A stretch of DNA of 64,000 bases from the NCBI RefSeq assembly GCF_003019815.1, contig NZ_CP027773.1, positions 1,809,001 through 1,873,000 on the forward strand. The letters run 5' to 3'. A program made the position numbers and the translations under genes. Below are positions 1 through 7,773 of the stretch, one piece after another; position 1 is the first letter of the stretch; the number at the start of each line of letters is the position of its first letter. Source of the DNA: Variovorax sp. PMC12 (GTDB taxonomy: Bacteria; Pseudomonadota; Gammaproteobacteria; Burkholderiales; Burkholderiaceae_C). Under the pieces are notes generated by a model. That model was not told the origin of the DNA, searched no databases, and worked only from the letters and a program-made list of their open reading frames with translations.

Positions 1-135
1 GCCCCACTTGAGCCCCTGCAGGCTCAATTCGGCGACACCCGCGTAGCGGCCATTGGTGGTTTGCTTGATATCGATCCGGCTCGACCACCCGTCGGGCAGT
101 TCGACCAGAAGTTGTTGTTGTTGCGTTGAACTCAT
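1..135 (-). CDS. small conserved protein, N-terminal part (runs off the window)
   Basis: An ATG at 133-135 opens a reading frame that runs leftward off the window edge, giving 45 residues beginning MSSTQQQQLLVELPDGW. The stretch LPDGW...GRYAGVAELSLQG matches residues of the small protein at 1160-1390 (LPDGW...GSYAGIARLSLSG), so the two are paralogues. Function is unknown and no membrane segment or signal peptide is visible. A 22-bp inverted repeat lies about 40 bp upstream and a Crp-type regulator is the next gene upstream, suggesting control by that regulator. Confidence 0.75.
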   Translation of the reverse strand, partial: MSSTQQQQLLVELPDGWSSRIDIKQTTNGRYAGVAELSLQGLKWG

Positions 136-165
136 GCGCCGAGAATAGGCCGCGGGCAATGTCAC

Positions 166-187
166 ACCAAGGAATTAGTTCCTTGGT
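166..187. promoter_or_regulatory. inverted repeat, candidate operator
   Basis: Perfect 9-bp arms ACCAAGGAA and TTCCTTGGT surround the spacer TTAG. It lies between the Crp-type regulator and the small gene starting at 135, centred about 41 bp before that start. The inner 12 bases GGAATTAGTTCC recur almost unchanged at 1430-1441, upstream of the paralogous gene, which argues for a protein-binding site. The FNR/CRP-like dyad layout fits the neighbouring regulator, but binding is inferred. Confidence 0.55.
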
Positions 188-256
188 ATGAGAAGAAGAT
201 TTTTCTAATGGCGCGATCGTTCTCTCGCCTTCCTCGTCTCCCGCCGCCCCTACGCA

Positions 257-1027
257 CTACACGCGCTGGCTGCATCCGGTCGATGTACCGGATACCCGAG
301 GCGGCGCCGGAGCCTCCACGAGTTGCGGCAGCACATGAATTCCGTCCTCGTCGCGTCGCACGAGCCCCCTGCTCTCCAGATTGCGCATCGTCTTGTTGAC
401 CACCTCGCGCGAGAGCCCCGAGTAAGAGGCGATCACCGACTGCGTGATGCGCCTGTCGTAGCTGCCAGCACCTGCTGGTGCCAAGTGGGTCAACTGCTGA
501 AGCACGCGGCTCACCAAGTCTTCGGTCGGCAGTTCCGACACGCTGCGCATCTGCCCACGAATGCCGGACATGCGATTCATCGCAAGCCCCAGGAGACCGA
601 GCGCCACCTCTGAATGCTTCGCGCACAACTCGCGCAGTGCGGCGGCCGGAACGAGGTACACCGACGACGGCAGCACCGCGATCAAGCCCTGCCTGGCTTG
701 GTACCTGTCCTCGCTCAAGGATGGGCCGAGGAAGAAGTCGTCGGGACGAATGAAATCGGTCGTGACGTCCGTGCCATCGCCGCCGCCCGGGGCCGCTACG
801 CGCAGCAGGCCATTCGCGACACAGTAGATGTGGCTTGTCCAATCACCGGCAACGAGAACCGGAGCGTTGCGCCGGTATGAGCGCAGTTCGCTGGACTGGA
901 CGAGCGCGTCGCGCTCGAGGGTGGGCAACTTGGCAAGAAGTGGATGCAGGTACATGACGGGAAGCGGTCTCCGGGCCGCCGCGACGTTGGCGTCGCAAGG
1001 CGGATACAGAGAGTGCTGGCTCGTCAT
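257..1027 (-). CDS. Crp/Fnr-family transcriptional regulator
   Basis: A 256-residue protein with the two-domain Crp/Fnr layout: an N-terminal cyclic-nucleotide-like beta-roll (about residues 30-150 from the first start) and a C-terminal winged helix containing the recognition segment SVIASYSGLSREVVNKTMRN. The cysteine cluster of oxygen-sensing FNR is absent, so it is not a classical Fe-S FNR; the ligand is unknown. Two starts are possible: ATG at 1027, or ATG at 955 (MYLHPLLAKLP), where family similarity begins; neither has a strong ribosome-binding site. It sits between two small paralogous genes that each have a GGAAYTAGTTC palindrome, so it may control both. Confidence 0.85.
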   Translation of the reverse strand: MTSQHSLYPPCDANVAAARRPLPVMYLHPLLAKLPTLERDALVQSSELRSYRRNAPVLVAGDWTSHIYCVANGLLRVAAPGGGDGTDVTTDFIRPDDFFLGPSLSEDRYQARQGLIAVLPSSVYLVPAAALRELCAKHSEVALGLLGLAMNRMSGIRGQMRSVSELPTEDLVSRVLQQLTHLAPAGAGSYDRRITQSVIASYSGLSREVVNKTMRNLESRGLVRRDEDGIHVLPQLVEAPAPPRVSGTSTGCSQRV

Positions 1028-1159
1028 CCACGGACTTGACCGGACGTCTCACTCCGGAGACTGGCCCTCTTCCGATTCGGTACTTTTTGACAGTTCTCGG
1101 CGATATCTAGCCGGAGCCCTTCAAGAAGAGCGCTATCTATGCGTGCAGAAAAGCCTGCA

Positions 1160-1390
1160 TCACTCCCGAGCGCTTGAGATCCACTCCCGCACGAAGTGCG
1201 CGGCCCGCGCACATGCGCGCTCGAAGGCGCCGTCCCAGGTCAGTTGCTGGGTGATGACCAACGCGCACTTCTGCACACCACTGAGGCTCAGCCTGGCAAT
1301 GCCGGCATAGGAGCCATGAAGGGTGCGGACGATCTCGAAATCAGCAGTCCAACCATCGGGCAGGTCAAGAATGTGGGTTGGTGCTCTCAT
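1160..1390 (-). CDS. small conserved protein, paralogue of the gene at window start
   Basis: About 76 residues from the ATG at 1388-1390. Adjacent alternatives are an ATG at 1393 and an in-frame GTG at 1414; none has a clear ribosome-binding site, and 1390 was chosen because its distance to the upstream palindrome matches that of the paralogue. The N-terminal half aligns with the protein at 1-135 (LPDGW, YAG, LSLSG). The C-terminal half (TWDGAFERACARAAHFVREWISS) looks helical. Unknown function, no transmembrane segment. A Crp-type regulator follows downstream on the same strand. Confidence 0.65.
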   Translation of the reverse strand: MRAPTHILDLPDGWTADFEIVRTLHGSYAGIARLSLSGVQKCALVITQQLTWDGAFERACARAAHFVREWISSARE

Positions 1391-1429
1391 CATGGTCTTG
1401 AGGATAAAAGGCACCGTCCCATAGGCACA

Positions 1430-1441
1430 GGAACTAGTTCA
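1430..1441. promoter_or_regulatory. candidate operator, second copy
   Basis: GGAACTAGTTCA contains the perfect 10-bp palindrome GAACTAGTTC and matches the core of the repeat at 166-187 (GGAATTAGTTCC). It is centred about 45 bp before the start of the small gene at 1390. Same position, same motif and paralogous target gene together suggest a shared regulator. Confidence 0.5.
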
Positions 1442-1572
1442 CAAGCGCCAATCTGCTCGTCGAGCATTGCGCACAACCTTTGCCAATCGTGAAAAACATC
1501 TCGTCCAAGACTGAGGGCGTCAGTTCCACCGCAGGTCCAGGCCGGGTGAACCTCTGCTCGTCACGCGCAAAG

Positions 1573-1606
1573 AAAAACGGCCTACGCCTTGTGAGCGTAA
1601 GCCGTT
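1573..1606 (-). terminator. rho-independent terminator after tRNA-Pro
   Basis: On the minus strand AACGGCTTACGC pairs with GCGTAGGCCGTT (11 of 12 pairs, 7-nt loop) and is followed by a T-rich run. It lies just downstream of tRNA-Pro and would end transcripts coming from the merR/tRNA direction. Confidence 0.75.
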
Positions 1607-1623
1607 GTTCCATCTACTGATTT

Positions 1624-1700
1624 TGGTCGGTGTGAAAGGATTCGAACCTTCGACCCCTTGCACCCCATGCAAGTGCGCTACCAGGCTGCGCCACACACCG
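1624..1700 (-). tRNA. proL: tRNA-Pro (anticodon GGG)
   Basis: A 77-nt cloverleaf on the minus strand. The acceptor stem CGGTGTG pairs with the 3' CACACCG side, the D-arm is GCGCAGCCTGGTAGCGC, and the anticodon stem CTTGC/GCAAG holds a 7-nt loop with GGG at 34-36. The T-arm is GGTTCGAATCC, and CCA is encoded at the 3' end (1624-1626). It reads proline codon CCC. The position downstream of the merR-like/ihfA genes is conserved in many beta- and gammaproteobacteria. The gene symbol follows the E. coli GGG isoacceptor. Confidence 0.95.
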
Positions 1701-1726
1701 AAGCTCTCAATTATAGCTGTGAAAAT

Positions 1727-2194
1727 TCAGTGTCCGACAGTCAGCAGCTCACGAATTTCAAAGAGTTCGCGTCGAAGGTTCAGCAACTGCGACAGATCGG
1801 CCATCTTCGGCGCAGCGGCAGCCACGGGTGCCGGCGCGTCCTGAACGGCCGCATCGAATTCTTCCTGTTCGATCTCGATCGCTTCCATGCCTTCGAGCGG
1901 CAGTTCGCCACCGGCCTTGCGGCGATCGCGCTCACCTTGCACCAGTTCTTGCAGCTTGTTGCGTGCACCGCTGATGGTGAAGCCCTGGTCGTAGAGCAGG
2001 TCACGGATGCGGCGGATCATCAGCACCTCGTGGTGCTGGTAGTAGCGGCGGTTGCCGCGCCGCTTCATGGGCCGCAGTTGCGTGAACTCCTGCTCCCAAT
2101 AGCGCAGCACGTGCGGCTTGACGCCGCAGAGCTCGCCCACCTCACCGATGGTGAAGTAGCGTTTGACAGGAATCGGCGGGAGCGTTTTCTCCAT
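1727..2194 (-). CDS. MerR-family transcriptional regulator
   Basis: A 155-residue protein from the ATG at 2192-2194; a TTG nine bases earlier is less likely. The N-terminal MerR winged helix reads YFTIGEVGELCGVKPHVLRYWEQEF, followed by the RRGNRRYY wing and a helical dimerisation region. The C-terminal part is an Ala/Pro linker plus a helix with no metal-binding cysteines, so it is not a metal sensor of the MerR/CueR type. The ihfA-merR-tRNA-Pro order is a widely conserved arrangement; the effector is unknown. Confidence 0.9.
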   Translation of the reverse strand: MEKTLPPIPVKRYFTIGEVGELCGVKPHVLRYWEQEFTQLRPMKRRGNRRYYQHHEVLMIRRIRDLLYDQGFTISGARNKLQELVQGERDRRKAGGELPLEGMEAIEIEQEEFDAAVQDAPAPVAAAAPKMADLSQLLNLRRELFEIRELLTVGH

Positions 2195-2266
2195 TGAAAT
2201 CAAGACTGTGCGCGGGAAACCTTAGAGATTACTCTACGCAAGCGCGCAGCACCAAGCACTATTCAT

Positions 2267-2644
2267 TCACTCGGTGCCAAGGCTCCACTCGACTTCGGTC
2301 GCCGCACCGCCCTGCGGCTCGATGCTGCCGTGAATCTGTTCCTTGAGCTTGGCGCTCGCGTGGAAAGTGGCCACGCGGCGCTCACCGATCGGAATGGCTT
2401 CGCCGGTACGCGGATTGCGCCCCGGCCGCGGTGCCTTCACGCGGATTTGGAAGTTGCCGAAGCCCGAGATCTTCACGTCCGTGCCTTCGATGAGGCTCCT
2501 TGCCACGAGCTCGAAGAACGCCTCGACCATGTCCTTGGACTCACGCTTGTTCAGGCCGATCTGCTCGAACAGCAGGTCTGCCAGGTGCGCCTTGGTGAGC
2601 GCAGGCGTTTCCAGGGCCTCGAGCGTGAAGTCGGCAGCATTCAT
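2267..2644 (-). CDS. ihfA: integration host factor subunit alpha
   Basis: DNA-bending nucleoid protein subunit that pairs with IHF-beta. The HU/IHF fold is clear: TKAHLADLLFEQIGLNKRES, then KISGFGNF and the DNA-contacting beta-arm RPGRNPRTGEAIPI with its intercalating proline. It is about 125 residues against roughly 100 in E. coli, with short extra segments at both ends (MNAADFTLEALETPA and IEPQGGAATEVEWSLGTE). The ATG at 2642-2644 lies just after the pheT stop; a GTG at 2653 would overlap pheT. Last gene of the pheST-ihfA run, in its usual place. Confidence 0.96.
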   Translation of the reverse strand: MNAADFTLEALETPALTKAHLADLLFEQIGLNKRESKDMVEAFFELVARSLIEGTDVKISGFGNFQIRVKAPRPGRNPRTGEAIPIGERRVATFHASAKLKEQIHGSIEPQGGAATEVEWSLGTE

Positions 2645-2649
2645 TCTCT

Positions 2650-5091
2650 TCACCCCCTCAAGCGGCCGCCGAGCTTGGCGCCCAATTGTTCGACGATGGC
2701 ACGCACCGCAGGCTCGACCTGCTCGTCCGTCAGCGTGGCGCTGTCGCTCTGGAAGCTCAGGCGCACCGCCATGCTCTTCTCGCCCTGTGCCAGCGCGCCC
2801 GGCGCAGCCACGGCGCCATCGCGCAGCGGCTGGGGACGGTAGATGTCGAACAGCGTCGCATCGCGCAGCAGGCCCTGCGCGGCCGTGGCCGCGCGGATGG
2901 TCTGCATCAGCGCGTCGTGCGTGACGGCTTCGGCCACGACGACGGCGATGTCGCGCTCCACGGCCTGGTGCTTGGGCACCGGCTGCGCCACGGGCACGGG
3001 GCGCGCCGTCACTGCGTCGAGATCGAGTTCGAACAGCACCGGCGCCTGGGCAAAGTCCCACTTCTGGCGCCAGCGCGGATGCAGTTCACCGACGAAGCCG
3101 ATGGCCTTGCCGTCGACCAGCACGCGTGCCGAACGGCCCGGGTGCAGCGCGGGATGTTCGGCTGCCTCGAAGCTCGGCACCAGCGGCGCGAGCAGTGCTT
3201 CCACGTCACCCTTGACGTCGTAGAAGTCGATGCGCTCGGGCTTGCCGTCCCAACGCGCTTCGTCGGCATCGCCCCACGCAAGGCCCGCCACGCGCATCGG
3301 CTGATGAACGCCGCGCACGGTGCTGTCGGTGGTGGCGACACTGTCGTCGCGCAGGTAGACACGGCCCAGCTCGAACACACGCACGCGCGGCGCCTTGCGA
3401 TCGAGGTTGAACTTGAGCACCTGCAGCAGCGAACCCAGCAGCGACGAACGCATCACGCTCATCTGGCTGGCGATGGGGTTCAGCAGCTTGATCGGATTGG
3501 CATTGCCGGCAAGGTCCTGCTCCCAATGCGCCTCGACGAAACTGAAGTTGATCGTTTCCTGATAGCCCAGCGCCGCAACGGCGCGGCGCACCGCAAAGCG
3601 GCCACGCTGCGCCTCGGGCCGCACACGGGCCGTGATCGGCGCGAGCGGCGCGGTGGTCGGCAGGTTGTTGAAGCCGATCAGGCGCGCCACTTCTTCGATC
3701 AGGTCTTCTTCGATGAGCAGGTCGAAGCGATGCGGCGGCGGGGTCACGGTCAGCGTGCCTTCGCCTTCGGTGATGGCAAAGCCCAGCCGGTTCAGCGCGT
3801 CGGCGCATTGCGCCTGCGTCAGCGGCATGCCGATCACGCGCGCGGCGCGCGCCACGCGAAGCGTGACGGGGACGGCCTCGGGCACGTGCAGTTTCTGGTC
3901 GTCCATCGCGCCGGCCTGGCCGCCGCAGATTTCGACGATCAACTGCGTGATGCGCTCGATGATCTGCACGGTGCGGCTCGGATCGACGCCGCGCTCGTAG
4001 CGATGGCCGGCGTCGGTCGAGAAGTTGAAGCGGCGCGAGCGGCCCTGCACGGCGGCAGGCCACCAGAACGCGGCCTCGACGTAGATGTTCTGCGTGTCGT
4101 CCGAAACGGAGGTGGCGTCGCCGCCCATGATGCCGGCGAGCGACTCGACCTCGCGGTCGTCGGCAATCACGCCGACCTTGTCGTCCACCGTGATGGTCGT
4201 GCCATTGAGCAGCTTGAGCTGCTCGCCCGCCTTGCCCCAGCGCACGGTGAGGCCGCCATGGATCTTGTCGAGGTCGAAGATGTGGCTGGGCTGGCCGTAC
4301 TCGAACATCACGTAGTTCGAGATGTCGACCAGCGGCGTCACGCTGCGCTGGCCGCAGCGCGCCAGGCGCTCGACCATCCATGCCGGCGTGGCCACCTTGG
4401 TGTTCACGCCGCGCACGATGCGGCCCGAGAAGCGGCCGCAAAGCTCGGGCGCCTCGACCTTGACGGGCAGCACGTCGCTGAACGCCGGGGCCACCGGCGC
4501 GATGGCCGGCGTCTTGAGCGGCGCGCCGGTGAGCGCGGCGAGTTCGCGTGCCACGCCGTACACGCTCAGGCCGTGCGCCAGGTTGGGCGTGAGCTTGAGG
4601 GTGAGCAGCGAATCGTCGAGCTTGAGCACATCGCGCACGTCGGCGCCGATGGGCGCGTCGGCAGCGAGCTCGAGCAGGCCGCCGTGGTCTTCGCTCAGGT
4701 GCAGTTCTCGCGCCGAGCACAGCATGCCCTGGCTCTCGACGCCGCGCAGCTTGCCCAGCTTGATGAGGAAAGGCTTGCCGTCTTCACCCGGCGGCAGTTC
4801 GGCGCCGACGAGAGCGCACGGCACCTTGATGCCGACGCGCGCATTGGGCGCGCCGCACACGATGTTGAGCAAGGCGCCCTGCCCCACGTCGACCTGGCAC
4901 ACGCGCAGGCGATCGGCATTCGGGTGCTGCTCGGCTTCCTTGATTTCGCCGACCACGATGCGCGTGAAGGGCGGCGCGACCGGACGGCGCTCTTCGACCT
5001 CGAAACCGCCCATGGTGAGCGTTTCGGCCAGTTCGGCGCTGTCGAGGGGCGGATTGCAGAACTCGCGCAGCCAGGATTCCGGGAATTGCAT
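2650..5091 (-). CDS. pheT: phenylalanine--tRNA ligase beta subunit
   Basis: An 813-residue subunit of the (alpha-beta)2 enzyme that charges tRNA-Phe. In order: an N-terminal tRNA-binding OB domain (EIKEAEQHPNADRLRVCQVD), the B3/4 editing domain, the B5 domain (...HRFDLLIEEDLIEEVARLIGF), the catalytic-like core, and a C-terminal FDX-ACB anticodon-binding domain (PKHQAVERDIAVVV). The length is normal for the family. It follows pheS by 41 bp and precedes ihfA with almost no gap, so the three are probably co-transcribed. Confidence 0.97.
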   Translation of the reverse strand: MQFPESWLREFCNPPLDSAELAETLTMGGFEVEERRPVAPPFTRIVVGEIKEAEQHPNADRLRVCQVDVGQGALLNIVCGAPNARVGIKVPCALVGAELPPGEDGKPFLIKLGKLRGVESQGMLCSARELHLSEDHGGLLELAADAPIGADVRDVLKLDDSLLTLKLTPNLAHGLSVYGVARELAALTGAPLKTPAIAPVAPAFSDVLPVKVEAPELCGRFSGRIVRGVNTKVATPAWMVERLARCGQRSVTPLVDISNYVMFEYGQPSHIFDLDKIHGGLTVRWGKAGEQLKLLNGTTITVDDKVGVIADDREVESLAGIMGGDATSVSDDTQNIYVEAAFWWPAAVQGRSRRFNFSTDAGHRYERGVDPSRTVQIIERITQLIVEICGGQAGAMDDQKLHVPEAVPVTLRVARAARVIGMPLTQAQCADALNRLGFAITEGEGTLTVTPPPHRFDLLIEEDLIEEVARLIGFNNLPTTAPLAPITARVRPEAQRGRFAVRRAVAALGYQETINFSFVEAHWEQDLAGNANPIKLLNPIASQMSVMRSSLLGSLLQVLKFNLDRKAPRVRVFELGRVYLRDDSVATTDSTVRGVHQPMRVAGLAWGDADEARWDGKPERIDFYDVKGDVEALLAPLVPSFEAAEHPALHPGRSARVLVDGKAIGFVGELHPRWRQKWDFAQAPVLFELDLDAVTARPVPVAQPVPKHQAVERDIAVVVAEAVTHDALMQTIRAATAAQGLLRDATLFDIYRPQPLRDGAVAAPGALAQGEKSMAVRLSFQSDSATLTDEQVEPAVRAIVEQLGAKLGGRLRG

Positions 5092-5132
5092 CTCTTCGAT
5101 CTCGATCTGGTTTTTCTATGTATGGAGGGGGC

Positions 5133-6209
5133 TTACTGGAACTGCGAGAGAAAACGCAGGTCGCCGTCGAAGAACAGGCGCAGGTCGTTCACGCCGTAGC
5201 GCAGCATCGTGAGCCGGTCAGGGCCCATGCCGAAGGCGAAGCCGATGTAGCACTCGGGGTCGAGGCCCATGTTGCGCACCACGTTCGGATGCACCTGGCC
5301 CGAACCCGACACCTCGAGCCAGCGACCGGCCAGCGGGCCGCTGGCGAACTGGATGTCGATCTCGGCGCTCGGCTCGGTGAACGGGAAGAAGCTCGGGCGG
5401 AAACGCAGCACGAGGTCGTCGCGCTCGAAGAAGGTGCGGCAGAAGTCGGTGAAGACGACCTTGAGGTCCTTGAAGCTCACGTTCTCGCCGAGCCACAGGC
5501 CTTCGCACTGGTGGAACATGGGCGAGTGGGTGGCGTCGCTGTCGACGCGATAAGTGCGGCCCGGCGCGATCACGCGGATCTCGGGCGCCTTCACGGTGCC
5601 AGTGGTGTCGGCCGCCGCGGCGGCGAACTCGGCGGCGTACTTCTTGATGTGCTGATGCGCATAGCGCACCTGCATCGGGCTGGTGTGCGGACGCAGGTTG
5701 TAGGGAATGCCGTCGTCGCCGTTGATGTCGACGTAGAAGGTGTCCTGCATCGAACGCGCGGGATGGTTCGGCGGGTTGTTGAGCGAGGTGAAGCTGTGCC
5801 AGTCGCTTTCGATCTCGGGGCCGTCGGCCACGTCGAAGCCCATGCTCGAGAAGATTTCCTCGATGCGCTCCAGGGTGCGGCTCACGGGATGCAGGCCGCC
5901 CGGGATGCGGCGGCGGCCGGGCAGGCTCACGTCGAGGGCTTCGGCGCGCAGTTGCAAGGAGAGTTCTTCGTCGGCCAGTTGCTGGCGGCGATCGGTCAGC
6001 GCGGCCTCGATGGCCTGCTTGGCCACGTTGATCGCCGCGCCGCGGGACTTCTTCTCTTCGACGCTCAGCGCGGCCATGCCCTTCATCAGCTCGGTGATGC
6101 GGCCCGACTTGCCGAGGAACTGGGCCTTGGCGTTTTCGAGCTCTGCGGGCGTTTTCGCTTCGGCGAAGGCGGCGCGTGCGGTGTCGACAAGGGAGTCCAA
6201 CTCGTTCAT
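5133..6209 (-). CDS. pheS: phenylalanine--tRNA ligase alpha subunit
   Basis: A 358-residue catalytic subunit for Phe-AMP formation and tRNA-Phe aminoacylation. It has an N-terminal coiled-coil tRNA-binding arm (about 1-90), class-II motif 2 around [21 protein letters not shown], the phenylalanine-pocket segment [16 protein letters not shown], and motif 3 near [18 protein letters not shown]. The length and ATG start (MNELDSLVD) are typical. It lies downstream of rplT in the thrS operon; no Phe leader is visible in the 112-bp gap, unlike E. coli pheM, but see the leader upstream of thrS. Confidence 0.97.
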   Translation of the reverse strand: MNELDSLVDTARAAFAEAKTPAELENAKAQFLGKSGRITELMKGMAALSVEEKKSRGAAINVAKQAIEAALTDRRQQLADEELSLQLRAEALDVSLPGRRRIPGGLHPVSRTLERIEEIFSSMGFDVADGPEIESDWHSFTSLNNPPNHPARSMQDTFYVDINGDDGIPYNLRPHTSPMQVRYAHQHIKKYAAEFAAAAADTTGTVKAPEIRVIAPGRTYRVDSDATHSPMFHQCEGLWLGENVSFKDLKVVFTDFCRTFFERDDLVLRFRPSFFPFTEPSAEIDIQFASGPLAGRWLEVSGSGQVHPNVVRNMGLDPECYIGFAFGMGPDRLTMLRYGVNDLRLFFDGDLRFLSQFQ

Positions 6210-6321
6210 AGCAACAAAAATCTTCGAGGGGAAATAAAAAAGAGCTGGAGCCTTTTAAAGCGCCAGCCCTTGAGCCGTGGGCGCAGGAAGCCGCCCGGAG
6301 GCGGCAGCCTGCTGTGCAGAA

Positions 6322-6681
6322 TCAAGCAGCCAGCTTGGCCTTGACCTGCTCCACGATGCCGGCAAATGCGGCCTTGTCGTGCACGGCGATGTCCGCAAGC
6401 ATCTTGCGGTCGATCTCGATACCGGCCTTGCGGATGCCATTGGCGAACTGGCTGTAGGTCAGGCCCAGTTCACGCGAGGCGGCGTTGATACGCGCGATCC
6501 ACAGCTGACGGAACACGCGCTTCTTGGTACGACGGTCACGGTAGGCGTATTGGCCCGCCTTCATCACCGCCTGTTTGGCGATGCGGAAGACATTGCCGCG
6601 ACGACCGCGGAAACCCTTTGCGAGTGCGAGAACTTTCTTGTGGCGGGCGCGAGCCGTTACACCACGTTTGACGCGAGGCAT
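6322..6681 (-). CDS. rplT: 50S ribosomal protein L20
   Basis: A 119-residue basic protein with the usual L20 sequence: [18 protein letters not shown] at the N-terminus, then [26 protein letters not shown] and [20 protein letters not shown]. It binds 23S rRNA early in 50S assembly, and in E. coli it represses its own operon. It lies 24 bp downstream of rpmI in the conserved infC-rpmI-rplT order. Confidence 0.98.
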
Positions 6682-6705
6682 GTGTGTACTCCTTGTTCGT
6701 CTGAG

Positions 6706-6909
6706 TTAAATGCCACGGCCGGGCAGCATGGCGGCGACAGAAACCATGTTGGTTTCATGCACTGCGACTGCACCACGCAGGTGACGCTTGTTCTTGGTGG
6801 TCTTCTTCGTCAAGATGTGACGCTTGAAGGCTTGACCGCGCTTGACGGTGCCACCGGGACGAACGCGGAAACGTTTTTTCGCGCTGCTCTTGGTCTTCAT
6901 TTTGGGCAT
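6706..6909 (-). CDS. rpmI: 50S ribosomal protein L35
   Basis: A 67-residue, very Lys/Arg-rich protein beginning [20 protein letters not shown], the invariant L35 start, and ending in the typical [14 protein letters not shown] segment. Full length. It lies between infC and rplT on the minus strand, as in most proteobacteria. Confidence 0.98.
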   Translation of the reverse strand: MPKMKTKSSAKKRFRVRPGGTVKRGQAFKRHILTKKTTKNKRHLRGAVAVHETNMVSVAAMLPGRGI

Positions 6910-7060
6910 GTGAATGCTCCTTTAGTTTGTGCTCGTGAGGCGCCATGGATGCTCCACGGACTTGTTGGCCCCGAGACACTTCTTTATCTCGCCCCTGCCA
7001 GCCCTTCTTGCGAAGCGCGGGCAAAGGCGAAATCCCTTCAAAACCTCTCTACCGCAGACC

Positions 7061-7663
7061 TCAGGCCGCCGCAGGTGCAGCAGCGTCAGCCGCAGGCTTT
7101 GGCGCTCCGCCACCAGCCTTCTTGCGCCCTGGCGCGATCATCATGATCATCTGCCGGCCTTCGAGCTTCGGGAACTGCTCGACCATGATCAGGTCGCCCA
7201 GTTCGTCGCGAATGCGTTGCAGCAGTGCCAGACCCAGCTCCTGGTGCGTGATCTCGCGGCCGCGGAAGCGCAGCGTGATCTTGCATTTGTCGCCGTCTTC
7301 AAGAAAGCGCTTGATATTGCGCATCTTGATGTTGTAGTCGCCATCGTCGGTACCGGGGCGGAACTTGATTTCCTTGACCTCGATGACCTTCTGCTTCGAC
7401 TTCGCCTCGGCCGCCTTCTTCTGCTCGTGGTACTTGAACTTGCCGTACTCGATCAGGCGGCACACCGGCGGATTGGCCGCCGCGACGACCTCCACCAGAT
7501 CCACGTCCTGCTCACCGGCAAGGCGCAAAGCCTCGGCAAGACTCACGACACCCAATTGCTCGTTATCCGGGCCGATCAGGCGGACTTCCGGGGCCATGAT
7601 TTCCCGGTTCAGGCGGTGTTGGCGTTCCTCGCGGTGGCGGCGGTCGCGAAATGCAGTAGCGAT
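7061..7663 (-). CDS. infC: translation initiation factor IF-3 (non-AUG start proposed)
   Basis: Binds the 30S subunit and checks initiator codon and tRNA. The first ATG (7597) lies inside the conserved segment [17 protein letters not shown] and gives only 178 residues. The frame stays open upstream ([19 protein letters not shown]), without an ATG or GTG that could serve. An ATC at 7661-7663 has AAGGA about nine bases before it, giving about 200 residues; an ATT at 7672 overlaps that ribosome-binding site. Rare AUU/AUC starts are the known basis of infC autoregulation, so the ATC is preferred. The C-terminal domain [14 protein letters not shown] is followed by an Ala/Gly-rich tail. Confidence 0.93.
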   Translation of the reverse strand: MATAFRDRRHREERQHRLNREIMAPEVRLIGPDNEQLGVVSLAEALRLAGEQDVDLVEVVAAANPPVCRLIEYGKFKYHEQKKAAEAKSKQKVIEVKEIKFRPGTDDGDYNIKMRNIKRFLEDGDKCKITLRFRGREITHQELGLALLQRIRDELGDLIMVEQFPKLEGRQMIMMIAPGRKKAGGGAPKPAADAAAPAAA

Positions 7664-7773
7664 GGTCAGAATCCTTCAAAATTTGCTACAAAATCTGTAG
7701 CGAACGCCGGTCAGTCCTCGCGGACAAGCGGCACGATTTGGCAAGGAAACATATAGGGTGTTTCAGAGACAAA

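Noticed and set aside
1605..1844. 79-residue frame on the plus strand beginning MFHLLILVGVKGFEPSTPCTPC
   Set aside because: It reads through the antisense of tRNA-Pro, the well-known spurious VGVKGFEPSTP translation, and overlaps the merR-like gene.
2686..5199. 837-residue frame on the plus strand
   Set aside because: Antisense of pheT; His/Arg/Gly-rich composition typical of shadow frames in GC-rich DNA, no family.
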